From a virus, in IMG/VR virus record IMGVR_UViG_3300017991_000005, positions 1 to 64,000 of that record: a DNA stretch of 64,000 nucleotides; one strand, written 5' to 3'. A program made the position numbers and the translations under genes. The notes beneath the pieces are model-generated. The model saw only the letters and a list, made by a program, of their open reading frames with translations, was not told the DNA's origin and ran no database searches. Of the stretch, positions 45,307-52,677 are shown in pieces (within the stretch, counting starts at the first letter, position 1; every line of letters starts with the position of its first letter).

Positions 45307-45358
45307 GAAAAAGAACGGGGCCACGACCTGCCCCCCATGTTCAGGCGTGGGCCCCGTT
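45307..45358 (-). terminator. Intrinsic terminator ending the accessory-gene transcript
   Basis: On the minus strand AACGGGGCC pairs with GGCCCCGTT (arms 45350-45358 and 45314-45322) and is followed by CTTTTTC. It lies 80 bp downstream of the last accessory gene's stop. The loop is long (27 nt). Confidence 0.65.
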
Positions 45359-45422
45359 GCCACCGGCGCTCACCGAGAGCCCGGCGCGTGAGACCTCAGT
45401 ATAGCATGGGCCGGGGGTAGGG

Positions 45423-45436
45423 CGTACGCGCTTACG
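45423..45436 (-). promoter_or_regulatory. 14-mer CGTAAGCGCGTACG, adjacent to a stop codon
   Basis: An exact copy beginning right after the stop of the last accessory gene. The copy at 59033 has the same relation to a stop codon. Confidence 0.6.
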
Positions 45437-45437
45437 G

Positions 45438-45866
45438 TCAGTCGGCGTCCTCCTTGTAGGGCTTCCACTCGTAGCCCACCCGCGCCGAGACGCCCGCGCA
45501 CAGGGTCTTCATCACGTGGGAGTCGTCGTCCTCGTGCATGGCCGCCACCTGGGCCTCGATGGCCGCCAGGAGGCTCGGCCGGGCTCCCCGCTCCTTGGCG
45601 TCCTGGACGCGGGCGGCGACGTGGTGTTCGAGCCGCCGGAGGGCCTCGGAGAGGGCCCAGTTCGGGCCGCTGCCCGCCCCCTGGGCGAGGTCGAGGAACC
45701 GGTCCATGAGGAACCGCTCGTCCTCCGTGGGCGTCCCCTCGGTCAGCAGGAACTCCGCGAGCCGGGCCGTCCTGTGCCGGACCGGCAGCCCGGACCGGAG
45801 CGCCCCCAGCGTCAGCAGCTCGCGCTCGCAGTGCCCGTCCTCTTCGTAGACCAGAATGAAAGGCAT
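45438..45866 (-). CDS. Hypothetical accessory protein
   Basis: A 142-residue mostly helical protein (MPFILVYEEDGHCERELLTL...). It has charged helices suited to protein-protein contact (FLMDRFLDLAQGAG, LRRLEHHVAARVQDAKERG) and an aromatic C-terminus (VGYEWKPYKEDAD). No family is recognised. It is the last gene before the terminator and lies two bases after the capsid-domain gene, so the two are surely co-expressed. Confidence 0.65.
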   Translation of the reverse strand: MPFILVYEEDGHCERELLTLGALRSGLPVRHRTARLAEFLLTEGTPTEDERFLMDRFLDLAQGAGSGPNWALSEALRRLEHHVAARVQDAKERGARPSLLAAIEAQVAAMHEDDDSHVMKTLCAGVSARVGYEWKPYKEDAD

Positions 45867-45868
45867 GG

Positions 45869-46636
45869 TCAGTCCTCGATTCGGAACTTCTCGATGTACT
45901 CGACTCCAGCGCCCTCGGAGCAGCGGACCTCGCCGTGCCCCGCCGTGTAGTGCGGGTCGATGACGACGGAGAGGCCGTGACGGCGCAGGATTCCCATGTG
46001 GGCCCGCTCCGTCCATCCCTCGACGGGGCGCGGGAGATCGGCCGCCTCGAAGCCGTCCTGGGCCTCGATGATCGGCCAGACGCTCGGCGACGCGAGCAGG
46101 GTGTCCGGTCGCCTGTCGCAGGTGCGGCCCCAGACCATGGACTGGAGCTTGTGCAGGAAAGCACCGAACGACTTGACCCACAGCTCGTACTCGACACCGA
46201 GCGGAGGGGTCTGGCGAAAGGTCGGCAGTTCGTCGGCGGCCTCGGCCTCCGAGCGTCTTTCCGCCGCGAGGAACCGCGCAAGCGCCTCCTGGAGGCACAC
46301 GGGCTTGAACGGGCCCGGAGCCTTGAAGATCGCCTCCGTCCGGTAGAACCAGCGGGACTCCGTGGAGCTCTCCAGGCCGTTCGGGCCATTGTAGCTGCCG
46401 AGACCGAAGTGCCCGTACTCGGCAAGGAAGTCGATGCACCTCCGGAGCTGCCGCTCGCGGTCCCGCGTGTCCCGGAGCTCCCGCTTCACGTCCTCGTAGG
46501 CCGCCTCCACCTTCTGGAGGCGCTCCAGCTCCGGCTTGAGGAGGTCCATGGCCCTCTGGCAGTCCGGGCAGGCGTTCGAGCCCTCCCTGGCGTCGGCGTC
46601 CTCGTAGTCGTCCCCGCAATTCACGCAGGTTCTCAT
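45869..46636 (-). CDS. Zinc-finger protein carrying a major-capsid-protein-like domain
   Basis: A 255-residue protein. Residues 4-26 form a C4 zinc knuckle (CVNCG...CPDC), residues 30-70 a coiled coil. Residues 151-245 align with residues 342-436 of the phage's own major capsid protein: LQ..(V/I)W..T...RP..L..SP..W.I..AQDGFE...G.L.RHG..V..DP.Y. The capsid N-terminal arm, cleavage site and most of the HK97 fold are missing, so it cannot be a normal capsid subunit. It sits among early-type genes, far from the head module. A role in controlling capsid assembly, of this or a competing phage, is an inference. It overlaps the gene before it by four bases. Confidence 0.8.
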   Translation of the reverse strand: MRTCVNCGDDYEDADAREGSNACPDCQRAMDLLKPELERLQKVEAAYEDVKRELRDTRDRERQLRRCIDFLAEYGHFGLGSYNGPNGLESSTESRWFYRTEAIFKAPGPFKPVCLQEALARFLAAERRSEAEAADELPTFRQTPPLGVEYELWVKSFGAFLHKLQSMVWGRTCDRRPDTLLASPSVWPIIEAQDGFEAADLPRPVEGWTERAHMGILRRHGLSVVIDPHYTAGHGEVRCSEGAGVEYIEKFRIED

Positions 46637-46872
46637 CTCCAGACCCTTTCCGGGCGCTTGCCCTTGGCGTAGAAGTAGAACCACGTCTCCGTGATGAAGG
46701 TGTCGTCGTCCCCGTCGTACCTGGGCGCGAAGGCGGCCACGTTCATCACGTACCCGGCCCCGCAGACCCACCGGTGGAGGTAGGCGTTGTAGCGCCACGT
46801 GTACTGGGGGTACTTCCGGCGCAGGAAGTCGATCATGCGCTCCGTCTTCCTGATCCGGTCCAGGATGCTCAT
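46633..46872 (-). CDS. Small aromatic-rich hypothetical protein
   Basis: A 79-residue protein (MSILDRIRKTERMIDFLRRKYPQYTWRYNAYLHRWVCG...) rich in Tyr, Trp and Arg, with a beta-strand end (TFITETWFYFYAKGKRP). Such compact beta-sheet proteins are common in phage early regions as host-factor inhibitors, but there is no family match. Its ATG overlaps the stop of a 34-codon gene, and its stop overlaps the capsid-domain gene. Confidence 0.65.
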   Translation of the reverse strand: MSILDRIRKTERMIDFLRRKYPQYTWRYNAYLHRWVCGAGYVMNVAAFAPRYDGDDDTFITETWFYFYAKGKRPERVWR

Positions 46873-46973
46873 TCCTGTCCCCCCAGAAGCATCTCGGCGG
46901 CCGTGGGGCCGTCCAGGCCGCAGGTGCCCGGCGACTTCCGGCACTTCTTGACCGTGTGAACGCTTGCTGCCAT
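46869..46973 (-). CDS. 34-residue small protein
   Basis: A short ORF (MAASVHTVKKCRKSPGTCGLDGPTAAEMLL...) that starts at the stop of the HNH gene (TGATG) and ends overlapping the next ATG. It exactly fills the space between two genes with coupling signals on both sides, which argues that it is translated. It has two Cys and a basic cluster. The function is unknown. Confidence 0.5.
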   Translation of the reverse strand: MAASVHTVKKCRKSPGTCGLDGPTAAEMLLGGQE

Positions 46974-47701
46974 CACTCGTCTCCAGGAAACACGTCGTAG
47001 GCCCTCCTCCAGGCGTCCATGTCCTTGTGGAGGGGCTTGAAATCGCTCCCCTCGATCACCAGCCGCCACTTGCCCCAGGCGGCGATCTTCGCGGGCGTCT
47101 GATCGACCTTCTTGGCCGCCACGTGCAGCTTCGCCAGCCGCTTGATCGGCCACCCCTTGTAGCCGCGCCATCCTCGGGCGTCGGCCACGAGGAGGGCCAC
47201 CCGGACCGTCTCGGCCCAGGGGAGCGCCCCCGCCTCGTGGAGAACGTCCAGGCCGTGGACGATCACCTTCTTGAACCGGCCAGAAGTGATCTCCCCCTTC
47301 TCATGGAGGGCCATGAGGCGCCCGCTGTGGATGAAGCTGTGGCAAAAATGGCACAGGGCCACGACGCGGACGAACTCCATGCGCCCGGCCGTGTAGTCGA
47401 TCCTGTACTCCTCGTGTCCTTCGAGCCACTGGTAGACCTGGGCGTCGCGCTTGTGGACCCCGCAAGCCCAACAGTGGAAGTCCCTCTCGGCATACGCGGC
47501 CCGGCGCTTCACGTCCCACCACTCCTGCCCCAGGAGGGTCCTCGGATTCAGCCCGTGCATGGGCTTGGGCAGGTTCGGATGCTGGAGGAGCCACGGCGAC
47601 GTGTTCGTGAACCGTGGGCCCGGCTCCTTCCGGGGTCCCCTGGACTTGTCCTGGACCTCGCCCGGCGGGGGAGCGGCCCAGCTCGGCCTACGCTTCCCCA
47701 T
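46973..47701 (-). CDS. HNH-like endonuclease-domain protein
   Basis: A 242-residue protein with a zinc-organised HNH-like core: CWACG (about residue 76), WLEGHEEYRIDYTAGRMEF, and ALCHFCHSFIH. The E-G-H-E...C-H-x-C-H-x-F-I-H order is typical of phage HNH proteins that nick DNA. The C-terminal half is helical with a Lys-rich stretch (IKRLAKLHVAAKKVDQTPAKIAAWGKW) reminiscent of DNA-binding modules. It could be a homing-type or host-DNA-degrading nuclease. Confidence 0.75.
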   Translation of the reverse strand: MGKRRPSWAAPPPGEVQDKSRGPRKEPGPRFTNTSPWLLQHPNLPKPMHGLNPRTLLGQEWWDVKRRAAYAERDFHCWACGVHKRDAQVYQWLEGHEEYRIDYTAGRMEFVRVVALCHFCHSFIHSGRLMALHEKGEITSGRFKKVIVHGLDVLHEAGALPWAETVRVALLVADARGWRGYKGWPIKRLAKLHVAAKKVDQTPAKIAAWGKWRLVIEGSDFKPLHKDMDAWRRAYDVFPGDE

Positions 47702-49025
47702 CGTCGTCCTCCCCGCGCTTCTTCTTGTAGCAGTCCGGGCAGAGAGGGCCGCCGGGCACGGCTGCCGCGTTCGGGTCCACGTTCGGGTTGAACACGGTTT
47801 CGCACTCGACGCAGGCCACGCGCACGCGCTTCCCGCGCTCGGCCATGCAGAGCAGGCACCGGCAGTCGTCCGGATGGCCCGGCAGCTCAGCCCGCTCGTC
47901 CCCTTCGAGCATCCCAGTCGGCCCCTCGACGCCCTCGTCGCCGACGGGGCAGATGGGGCCTCCTCCAAGAGGTCCCGCCCTCTTGGCGATCTCCTGGCCC
48001 CTCTCGCGGGACACCTCGTTCACCTCGCTCCGGGTGAACATGCCCCCGCAGATGAAGCAGGCGCAGCTCCTCCCCTCCCCGACGTAGCCCTCCAGGGTGA
48101 TTCCCTCGCCGCCGGGGATGCAGGCGTCGCAGATGAACACGTTACCCCTGTCGGCAGGGCGCACGAGCGTCCGCTGGCCCATGAGGGTGATCGGGCCCTC
48201 CGGGGCCTTGATCGGCTCGGCGTCGGGGGCGTCCATGCACTTGAACGTGCCACAGTTCTCCTCGGTGCCGTGTCCGGCCGAGATGGCCCCCTTGTCTGTC
48301 CATGCGCTCGCCACCCACCCCTCTCGGAGCTTGAACAGGCCCGGCAGTGGGTCGAAAAAGACCAGGAGGTCGTCGCCCTCCATGCGGGCCTCGACGAGCT
48401 TCGCCACAGGCTCCGCGAGGGGACCGTGGGTCAGGTCGCATCCCTTTGTCTTGTTCAGCCGCTCGGCCTCCGCCTCCAGCGCCTCGCGGGTGAACTTCCG
48501 GCCGTAGTGGTCAGGCTCCCCAGCCCTGGCGAGCACGAACGAGGCTGGGCCGTCCGGAACGGCCACCTTGCAGTGGGGGTCCACCACGGCCTCCTCCGGA
48601 ATGAGGCTCACGGAGGTCAGCTCCATCTTCTCGATGACCCGGACCTCTGGGGCCTGCACCTTGCGCGGCGTGGTCCACTGGAAGCCCACGGTCTTCCCCT
48701 CCCTCGGATCGCCGCCGTCGATGGGCTCCTGCTTGAAAGCGAGGCGCTCCCCGCAGAGCACGTCCGTGATGGTGGCGAGGAGCGAGGCGAAGGTGACAGC
48801 GAGACCCCCACCCACGTCCTTGAGGCCGAGTTCCGGGAACTCCTCTTCGAGGGCCAGAACCTCGTCCAGCTCGCCCTTCTCCGGGCCCCAGTGCATGAGG
48901 ATGTTCTGGCCGTACTTCGAGTACAGCTCCCCGAAGATCGGGTGGTGGTCCAGGGCGTTCAGGAGGGCCAGGAGGCGCTCCCTGCGGCGCTCCAGGATGC
49001 CTTCCAGATAGGGCGGTATGCTCAT
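47688..49025 (-). CDS. Zinc-ribbon protein with protease-fold-like core
   Basis: A 445-residue protein starting at the ATG at 49025 (GGAGGAG upstream). Residues 134-155 contain ELTSVSLIPEEAVVDP, like the EVSLVP.PA motif of prohead proteases. Residues 173-254 (YGRKFTREAL...LTHGPLAEPVAKLVEARMEGDDLLVFF...KGAISAGHG) resemble the phage's own protease (NGRIYPRSV...HLEHP...LAAIKIEGLEI...IGISSRGHG), keeping a His (200) and a Ser (249). At least four CxxC pairs follow (CDAC, CFIC, CRCLLC, CVEC, CPDC). The protease relation is a weak visual alignment. The zinc ribbons are certain. Confidence 0.55.
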   Translation of the reverse strand: MSIPPYLEGILERRRERLLALLNALDHHPIFGELYSKYGQNILMHWGPEKGELDEVLALEEEFPELGLKDVGGGLAVTFASLLATITDVLCGERLAFKQEPIDGGDPREGKTVGFQWTTPRKVQAPEVRVIEKMELTSVSLIPEEAVVDPHCKVAVPDGPASFVLARAGEPDHYGRKFTREALEAEAERLNKTKGCDLTHGPLAEPVAKLVEARMEGDDLLVFFDPLPGLFKLREGWVASAWTDKGAISAGHGTEENCGTFKCMDAPDAEPIKAPEGPITLMGQRTLVRPADRGNVFICDACIPGGEGITLEGYVGEGRSCACFICGGMFTRSEVNEVSRERGQEIAKRAGPLGGGPICPVGDEGVEGPTGMLEGDERAELPGHPDDCRCLLCMAERGKRVRVACVECETVFNPNVDPNAAAVPGGPLCPDCYKKKRGEDDDGEA

Positions 49026-49225
49026 GGCTCCTCCTTTCCAGGGTGCTTGTCTTTCCACTCCTCGATGTAGTCCCGCTCCTTGATCTCCCCGCGCTGCACG
49101 CGCTGAATCTGGGTCCCCAGGAAGACGCAGTACCTCTCGTAGAGGTCCGGATACCGGGCCCAGAACTCGTGCTCCACGGCCTGCAAGAACTCCGGGAGCA
49201 TCCTGATCTCGAACGCTTCGGGCAC
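49022..49225 (-). CDS. Small hypothetical protein
   Basis: A 67-residue acidic/aromatic helical protein (LPEFLQAVEHEFWARYPDLYERYCVFLG...). The start is a GTG at 49225 behind a G-rich ribosome site. It overlaps the next gene by four bases. No family is recognised. Confidence 0.6.
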   Translation of the reverse strand: MPEAFEIRMLPEFLQAVEHEFWARYPDLYERYCVFLGTQIQRVQRGEIKERDYIEEWKDKHPGKEEP

Positions 49226-49233
49226 GCGCCCCC

Positions 49234-50622
49234 CTACTCGATGATGAGGAGCCAATACTCCCCGTCCTGCTCCCAGCGCCCCTTGGAGATGCTCTTCCCG
49301 TCCCGGTCCTCGACCTCGATAAACCGCCCGGCCTCCGGGCCGGGAGGGCCGTCGAACCTGATCTGAAAGGGCCTCTCCTGCTCGGCCAGAACCTCCCCTA
49401 TCCGGCACAGCATACTCGCGTTCCATGTCATGCCGTGGTGGGGTTGGACGGGCCCGAAGATGGTGGCAAGTTCGGCCTTGAGACTCTTGTAGTCGGCGGC
49501 GAGGGCGTCCCGCTGCTCCACCAGACACCAGGGGCACTCCCCGATGGTGACACCCTCCTCCCTGGGGGCGAACTTGGTGCCGTGTTTCGTGCACTGGAGC
49601 ATGGGGGCCTCGTCCAGGAGCCCGGCCGCCTCGGCCGCGCCCTTGAGGAAGCTCTTGACGTTCTCCGGGTCCCCCTGCATCTCGATGGGGCCCCCCTCGA
49701 ACTGGCCGGGCGTGAAACGGACCGGGGGCTCCTTGTCGTCCGCCACGAGGTCGGCGCTCTGGCCGAAAAGCTGGACCGTGAGGCTCATCCCCTCCGGCAT
49801 CTTGATCTGGCCGTTCGAGAGCTTGGCCTGGAAGTCGATGAGGTCCACCGGCCGCATGATGGCAGCGGTCTTGAGGCGCGAGCGGCCGTCCCCGTCGGGC
49901 TCCAGATAGAAGAGCATGAACGAGCGCACGTAGCGCCGGTTCGGCACCTCGAACTTCACCGGGCCGTACCTGTCGGCCATCTTCTCCCCCTTCTTGAAGG
50001 TCATGGCTTCTCCTTCCTTCGCTGTGGCCTCTCGGCCGAACGACGACTCCGGCATCTCCTCTCCGGTCGCCAAGCACTGCCCCTCTTCGTTGCACACGGC
50101 GTTCTTCCCCGGTGGACACGTGACACACGAGGGCTTCGCTGGAACGGGCACGAGGACGAGGATGGGCCCGTCGTAGACGGTCCTGATCCACGCCTCGTCC
50201 ACGAAGTTCACGACGAACTTGGCTCCCTCGGCGACGCACCCCCAGACGACCTCCCTGTCACGGTCTCTCTTGAGGTAGAGCTTCACCCGCATGGGCTTCG
50301 GCCACATCTCCACCGTTCGGTTCAAGCAGAAGAGCGGCGAGGGGAGGGCCGGGCACTCGAAAGACGTGACATGCCCAGCCTCCACGAAGGCTGTCCCCCT
50401 GTGGAGCGGGAAGCCCGCGTCGGGTGCGAGCATGTAGATCGGCGTGGGGTCCGGAGGCGGTCCGTCCCTCCCCTTTCGAGGACGCGGGCGCAGGAAGTTC
50501 CGGACCTTCTCCTGGAAGCGGGCCTGCTCCTCGTAGTCCGTGGAGGGGTAGGGGATCGGGAAAAGGTAGTCTTCGAGGGACACGGCCTTCCCGTCGATCT
50601 CGATCTTGAGGTCCGATTTCAT
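49234..50622 (-). CDS. Two-part Cys-containing hypothetical protein, possible gene fusion
   Basis: A 462-residue protein of unknown function. The first 205 residues include a beta-rich domain and CVTCPPGKNAVCNEEGQC. A second possible gene start (MTFKKGEKMADRYG, with GGAGAAG upstream) lies in the same frame near residue 207, and the C-terminal part has its own zinc pair (CTKHG...CPWC) and coiled coil. Two adjacent genes may have fused, or both the full and the short form may be made. It is coupled to its neighbour by ATGA. Confidence 0.6.
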   Translation of the reverse strand: MKSDLKIEIDGKAVSLEDYLFPIPYPSTDYEEQARFQEKVRNFLRPRPRKGRDGPPPDPTPIYMLAPDAGFPLHRGTAFVEAGHVTSFECPALPSPLFCLNRTVEMWPKPMRVKLYLKRDRDREVVWGCVAEGAKFVVNFVDEAWIRTVYDGPILVLVPVPAKPSCVTCPPGKNAVCNEEGQCLATGEEMPESSFGREATAKEGEAMTFKKGEKMADRYGPVKFEVPNRRYVRSFMLFYLEPDGDGRSRLKTAAIMRPVDLIDFQAKLSNGQIKMPEGMSLTVQLFGQSADLVADDKEPPVRFTPGQFEGGPIEMQGDPENVKSFLKGAAEAAGLLDEAPMLQCTKHGTKFAPREEGVTIGECPWCLVEQRDALAADYKSLKAELATIFGPVQPHHGMTWNASMLCRIGEVLAEQERPFQIRFDGPPGPEAGRFIEVEDRDGKSISKGRWEQDGEYWLLIIE

Positions 50623-50987
50623 CCTTCCTCCTCGCCCAGGTACGTCACCCTGGACTTCTTCTGGCTCATGGGCCGCGTATTCCTGATCCCCTCACGGATG
50701 CCTTCGCGGATAGCGACGCCCATCTTCTGGGCGACCTTCGACACCGCCCGCGCACGCCGTCCCGCCTCGGTGATCTCCCACCCCATGAAGCCCTTGCCGC
50801 CTCGATGGACCCGGACGACGAGCCCGGCCTCCCGGAGACAGTTCAGGACGCGCCCGGCCGGGCGGGCATAGTGCTGGGGCAGCCGGATACCGTCGCCCCA
50901 GAGCTGCTCCCCGATGTAGCCGGTGGGCAGCGGGCTCTTCGCGGCCTCCAGGATGATGAGGGCCTTCTGGGCGGTGCTGAGGCTCAT
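50619..50987 (-). CDS. Winged-helix DNA-binding protein
   Basis: A 122-residue protein with a winged helix-turn-helix layout: LSTAQKALIILEAAKSPLPTGYIGEQLWG, then RVLNCLREAGLVVRVHRGGKGFMGWEITEAGRRA, the recognition helix and wing of MarR/ArsR-type regulators. The basic tail could extend DNA contact. It is the best visible candidate for a regulator binding the phage palindromes, although its binding site is unknown. It overlaps both neighbours by four bases. Confidence 0.65.
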   Translation of the reverse strand: MSLSTAQKALIILEAAKSPLPTGYIGEQLWGDGIRLPQHYARPAGRVLNCLREAGLVVRVHRGGKGFMGWEITEAGRRARAVSKVAQKMGVAIREGIREGIRNTRPMSQKKSRVTYLGEEEG

Positions 50988-51430
50988 CCTTCCTCCTTCG
51001 CGGGGGCCCCGCCGTGGCCGTTCTTGCAGGTCATCCCGCCGGGGGTCTTGAACTGGGGCTCGCCGCAGACCGAGCAGTGCAGCTCGATGGGGGCCGTGAA
51101 CTCGACGATGACGCCCATCTCGTGGGTGTCCGGCAGGAGTCCGACGTACCGGTAAAGAGCCTCGACACCCATCGGCTTCCCCGTCTTGGGGTAGAAGAAC
51201 TCCAGGTAGAACTGGTCGGGCTCCGTGGACTCCTGGACGCACACGCCTGGGCACGGGCGCTCCGGCACGCGCTCGTGGATGATCCCTTGGAGGATGTCGA
51301 AGACCTGGGTGCGGATCATCTCGCGGTCCTCGGCCGTGTTCCTACCCTCGAAAGCGAAGGGCTCGGTGACGGCCTGGATGGCCTCCTCGACCCTGGCGAG
51401 GAGCTCCTTCACGTTCCTACTGGGCTCCAT
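50984..51430 (-). CDS. Hypothetical protein with C-terminal zinc knuckle
   Basis: A 148-residue protein. A helical N-terminus (VKELLARVEEAIQAV...IIHERVPERPCPG) is followed by strands and a four-ligand zinc site (CSVCGEPQFKTPGGMTCKNGH). It belongs to the large set of zinc-knuckle proteins in this accessory region. The function is unknown. Confidence 0.65.
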   Translation of the reverse strand: MEPSRNVKELLARVEEAIQAVTEPFAFEGRNTAEDREMIRTQVFDILQGIIHERVPERPCPGVCVQESTEPDQFYLEFFYPKTGKPMGVEALYRYVGLLPDTHEMGVIVEFTAPIELHCSVCGEPQFKTPGGMTCKNGHGGAPAKEEG

Positions 51431-51569
51431 CCTCTTCCTCCTCTTCCGGGTAGCCGTCCCTGTCTATCTCGTGCCAGTCCACCTCAACGGGGTACGCCAC
51501 TACAAAGACGAGCACGAGAATGATGAGAACCGCGACAATGGTCAGAAAAATACGAGCTTCAAGCGTCAT
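51417..51569 (-). CDS. Small single-pass membrane protein
   Basis: A 50-residue protein with one strong transmembrane helix (RIFLTIVAVLIILVLVFVVAY) and an acidic tail (YPEEEEEDGAQ). It overlaps the next small membrane-protein gene by 11 bases. The pair may act together at the host inner membrane, for example in superinfection exclusion or lysis timing. Confidence 0.6.
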   Translation of the reverse strand: MTLEARIFLTIVAVLIILVLVFVVAYPVEVDWHEIDRDGYPEEEEEDGAQ

Positions 51570-51753
51570 CCGTCTCCTCCTTCTTGCGCTTGCGCTCCTC
51601 GGCCTCCCTGTAGAGCTCCTTGAGGGCCCGGTCCCACTGGTCGATCTCCTTGAGGGCCCGCTTGGCCCGCATGTCCCAGATGAAGACCCACACGAGGAAG
51701 ACGACCACCCCAAGGATGGCGGCCACCGAGATGATGGTGTCAATGACACCCAT
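51559..51753 (-). CDS. Small single-pass membrane protein with coiled-coil tail
   Basis: A 64-residue protein with a transmembrane helix (IISVAAILGVVVFLVWVFIW) followed by a charged coiled coil (KRALKEIDQWDRALKELYREAEERKRKK). It begins at the stop of the preceding gene and overlaps the next small membrane protein. Confidence 0.6.
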   Translation of the reverse strand: MGVIDTIISVAAILGVVVFLVWVFIWDMRAKRALKEIDQWDRALKELYREAEERKRKKEETDDA

Positions 51754-52001
51754 CACTTCCTCCCCTTGCGCTTCTTGCCGCTCCCCTCGATCTCCTTCCG
51801 GAGGTCCATGCACGCTTCGAGGAGCTCGCCGCCCTTTTCGCAGTCCGGAAGCCGCCAGTAGAGGTCCGTCTGCGGGTCCCGCATCCGGGCTCGCCCGAAG
51901 AGCAGGCACAGCTCGGCCCCGGCGTAATTACACGCGCCGGAGCAGTGCGCCGGGTCCTCCACGGCCACCTGGAGCGTTACCTGGATGTAAGTCGTATTCA
52001 T
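51753..52001 (-). CDS. Small Cys-containing hypothetical protein
   Basis: An 82-residue protein with a beta-strand start (TTYIQVTLQVAVEDP), three close Cys (CSGACNYAGAELC) and a Lys-rich end. No family is recognised. The ATGA overlap with the DUF4326-like gene shows coupling. Confidence 0.6.
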   Translation of the reverse strand: MNTTYIQVTLQVAVEDPAHCSGACNYAGAELCLLFGRARMRDPQTDLYWRLPDCEKGGELLEACMDLRKEIEGSGKKRKGRK

Positions 52002-52375
52002 CCCAGCCGCTCCTCGATGTACTTGGCGATGATCTGGGCGTGGCAGCGGCGGGGCTTGTCAGCCGAGGTCCATCCAGCCTCCGGGGCACACCAGCACACG
52101 AGCACGAGGTCCCCGTATTGCTCGTGGAGATCGCACAGACGCTTGAGCTCCGCCCGCGCCTTGCTGTACGGCCAGCTCTTGCCCTTCACCACGCGCTCGT
52201 GGAGCCACTCCCGGTAGATTTCGGTGGCCTCGATGGGCGTGCAGCTACGGCCCGGCACGTTCCCCAGGGGCGACGGCTTGAGGTCCTGCCGTCCCGCCAC
52301 GTACCGGCCGACGTAGACCTCATTCGGGCCCTTCGGCGCCCCATGGAAGCGGACGTTCACGATGCGGATGCTCAC
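51998..52375 (-). CDS. DUF4326-like protein
   Basis: A 125-residue protein matching the DUF4326 pattern: VNVRFHGAPKGPNEVYVGRYVAG, SPLGNVPG, EIYREWLHERV, and LVLVCWCAPEAG...CHAQIIAKYI. The paired WC...CH near the end is the family's most recognisable feature. These proteins are widespread in phages and their biochemical role is not established. It is coupled to both neighbours by ATGA overlaps. Confidence 0.75.
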   Translation of the reverse strand: MSIRIVNVRFHGAPKGPNEVYVGRYVAGRQDLKPSPLGNVPGRSCTPIEATEIYREWLHERVVKGKSWPYSKARAELKRLCDLHEQYGDLVLVCWCAPEAGWTSADKPRRCHAQIIAKYIEERLG

Positions 52376-52677
52376 CAGCGCCTCTCCTCGTAGTGGCGGC
52401 CCTTCCCTCTCGTGTCGGGCCAGTCTTCCTTCGGGGTCAAGATGTCGAAGTCGAAGCGGCTCATCCCGCTGATCCTGATCCGGACTTTACAGTGCGGGCA
52501 CTCGTCGCTCATGAACTCGATCCTGGGCCGTCCGGACGAGTAGTGCTTGATGACCCCCTCCGTCCCGGCCGGGAGGACCCCGTAGGCGTTCGATGCCTCC
52601 CGACGCAGCCGGACACGGAGGCCCACCCAGTCTCGGTTCAGTTTGGGTCCCGGCTTCTTGGGTGCTCGTCTTCTCAT
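52372..52677 (-). CDS. Small basic hypothetical protein
   Basis: A 101-residue protein with a basic N-terminus (MRRRAPKKPGPKLNRDW), a small beta-barrel-like core (GLRVRLRREASNAYGVLPAGTEGVIKHY) and a CPHC pair. The core resembles SH3-like or KOW-type barrels that bind nucleic acid or protein. There is no confident family. Confidence 0.6.
   Translation of the reverse strand: MRRRAPKKPGPKLNRDWVGLRVRLRREASNAYGVLPAGTEGVIKHYSSGRPRIEFMSDECPHCKVRIRISGMSRFDFDILTPKEDWPDTRGKGRHYEERRW

Larger units (their letters stand above)
44529..45437. other. 0.9-kb non-coding regulatory region
   Basis: This is the only long stretch without a gene. In order of transcription it holds a 14-mer next to the last early stop, an intrinsic terminator, a G-rich plus-strand tract with quadruplex potential, two diverged direct repeats, two perfect palindromes, three CGGTCCCAGGG elements and a sigma-70-like promoter before polyprotein 2. 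Base skew is opposite to the flanking genes. It separates the accessory region from the virion region and could also hold a replication origin or packaging signal. Confidence 0.7.

Noticed and set aside
43819-45363. A 514-codon minus-strand frame across the non-coding region
   Set aside because: Pro/Arg/His-rich low complexity, and it runs out of frame over the start of the 2678-residue gene and through the terminator.
45193-45420. Plus-strand open frames in the G-rich non-coding region
   Set aside because: Extreme Gly/Trp/Arg composition with no ribosome sites. The region contains a terminator and repeats instead.
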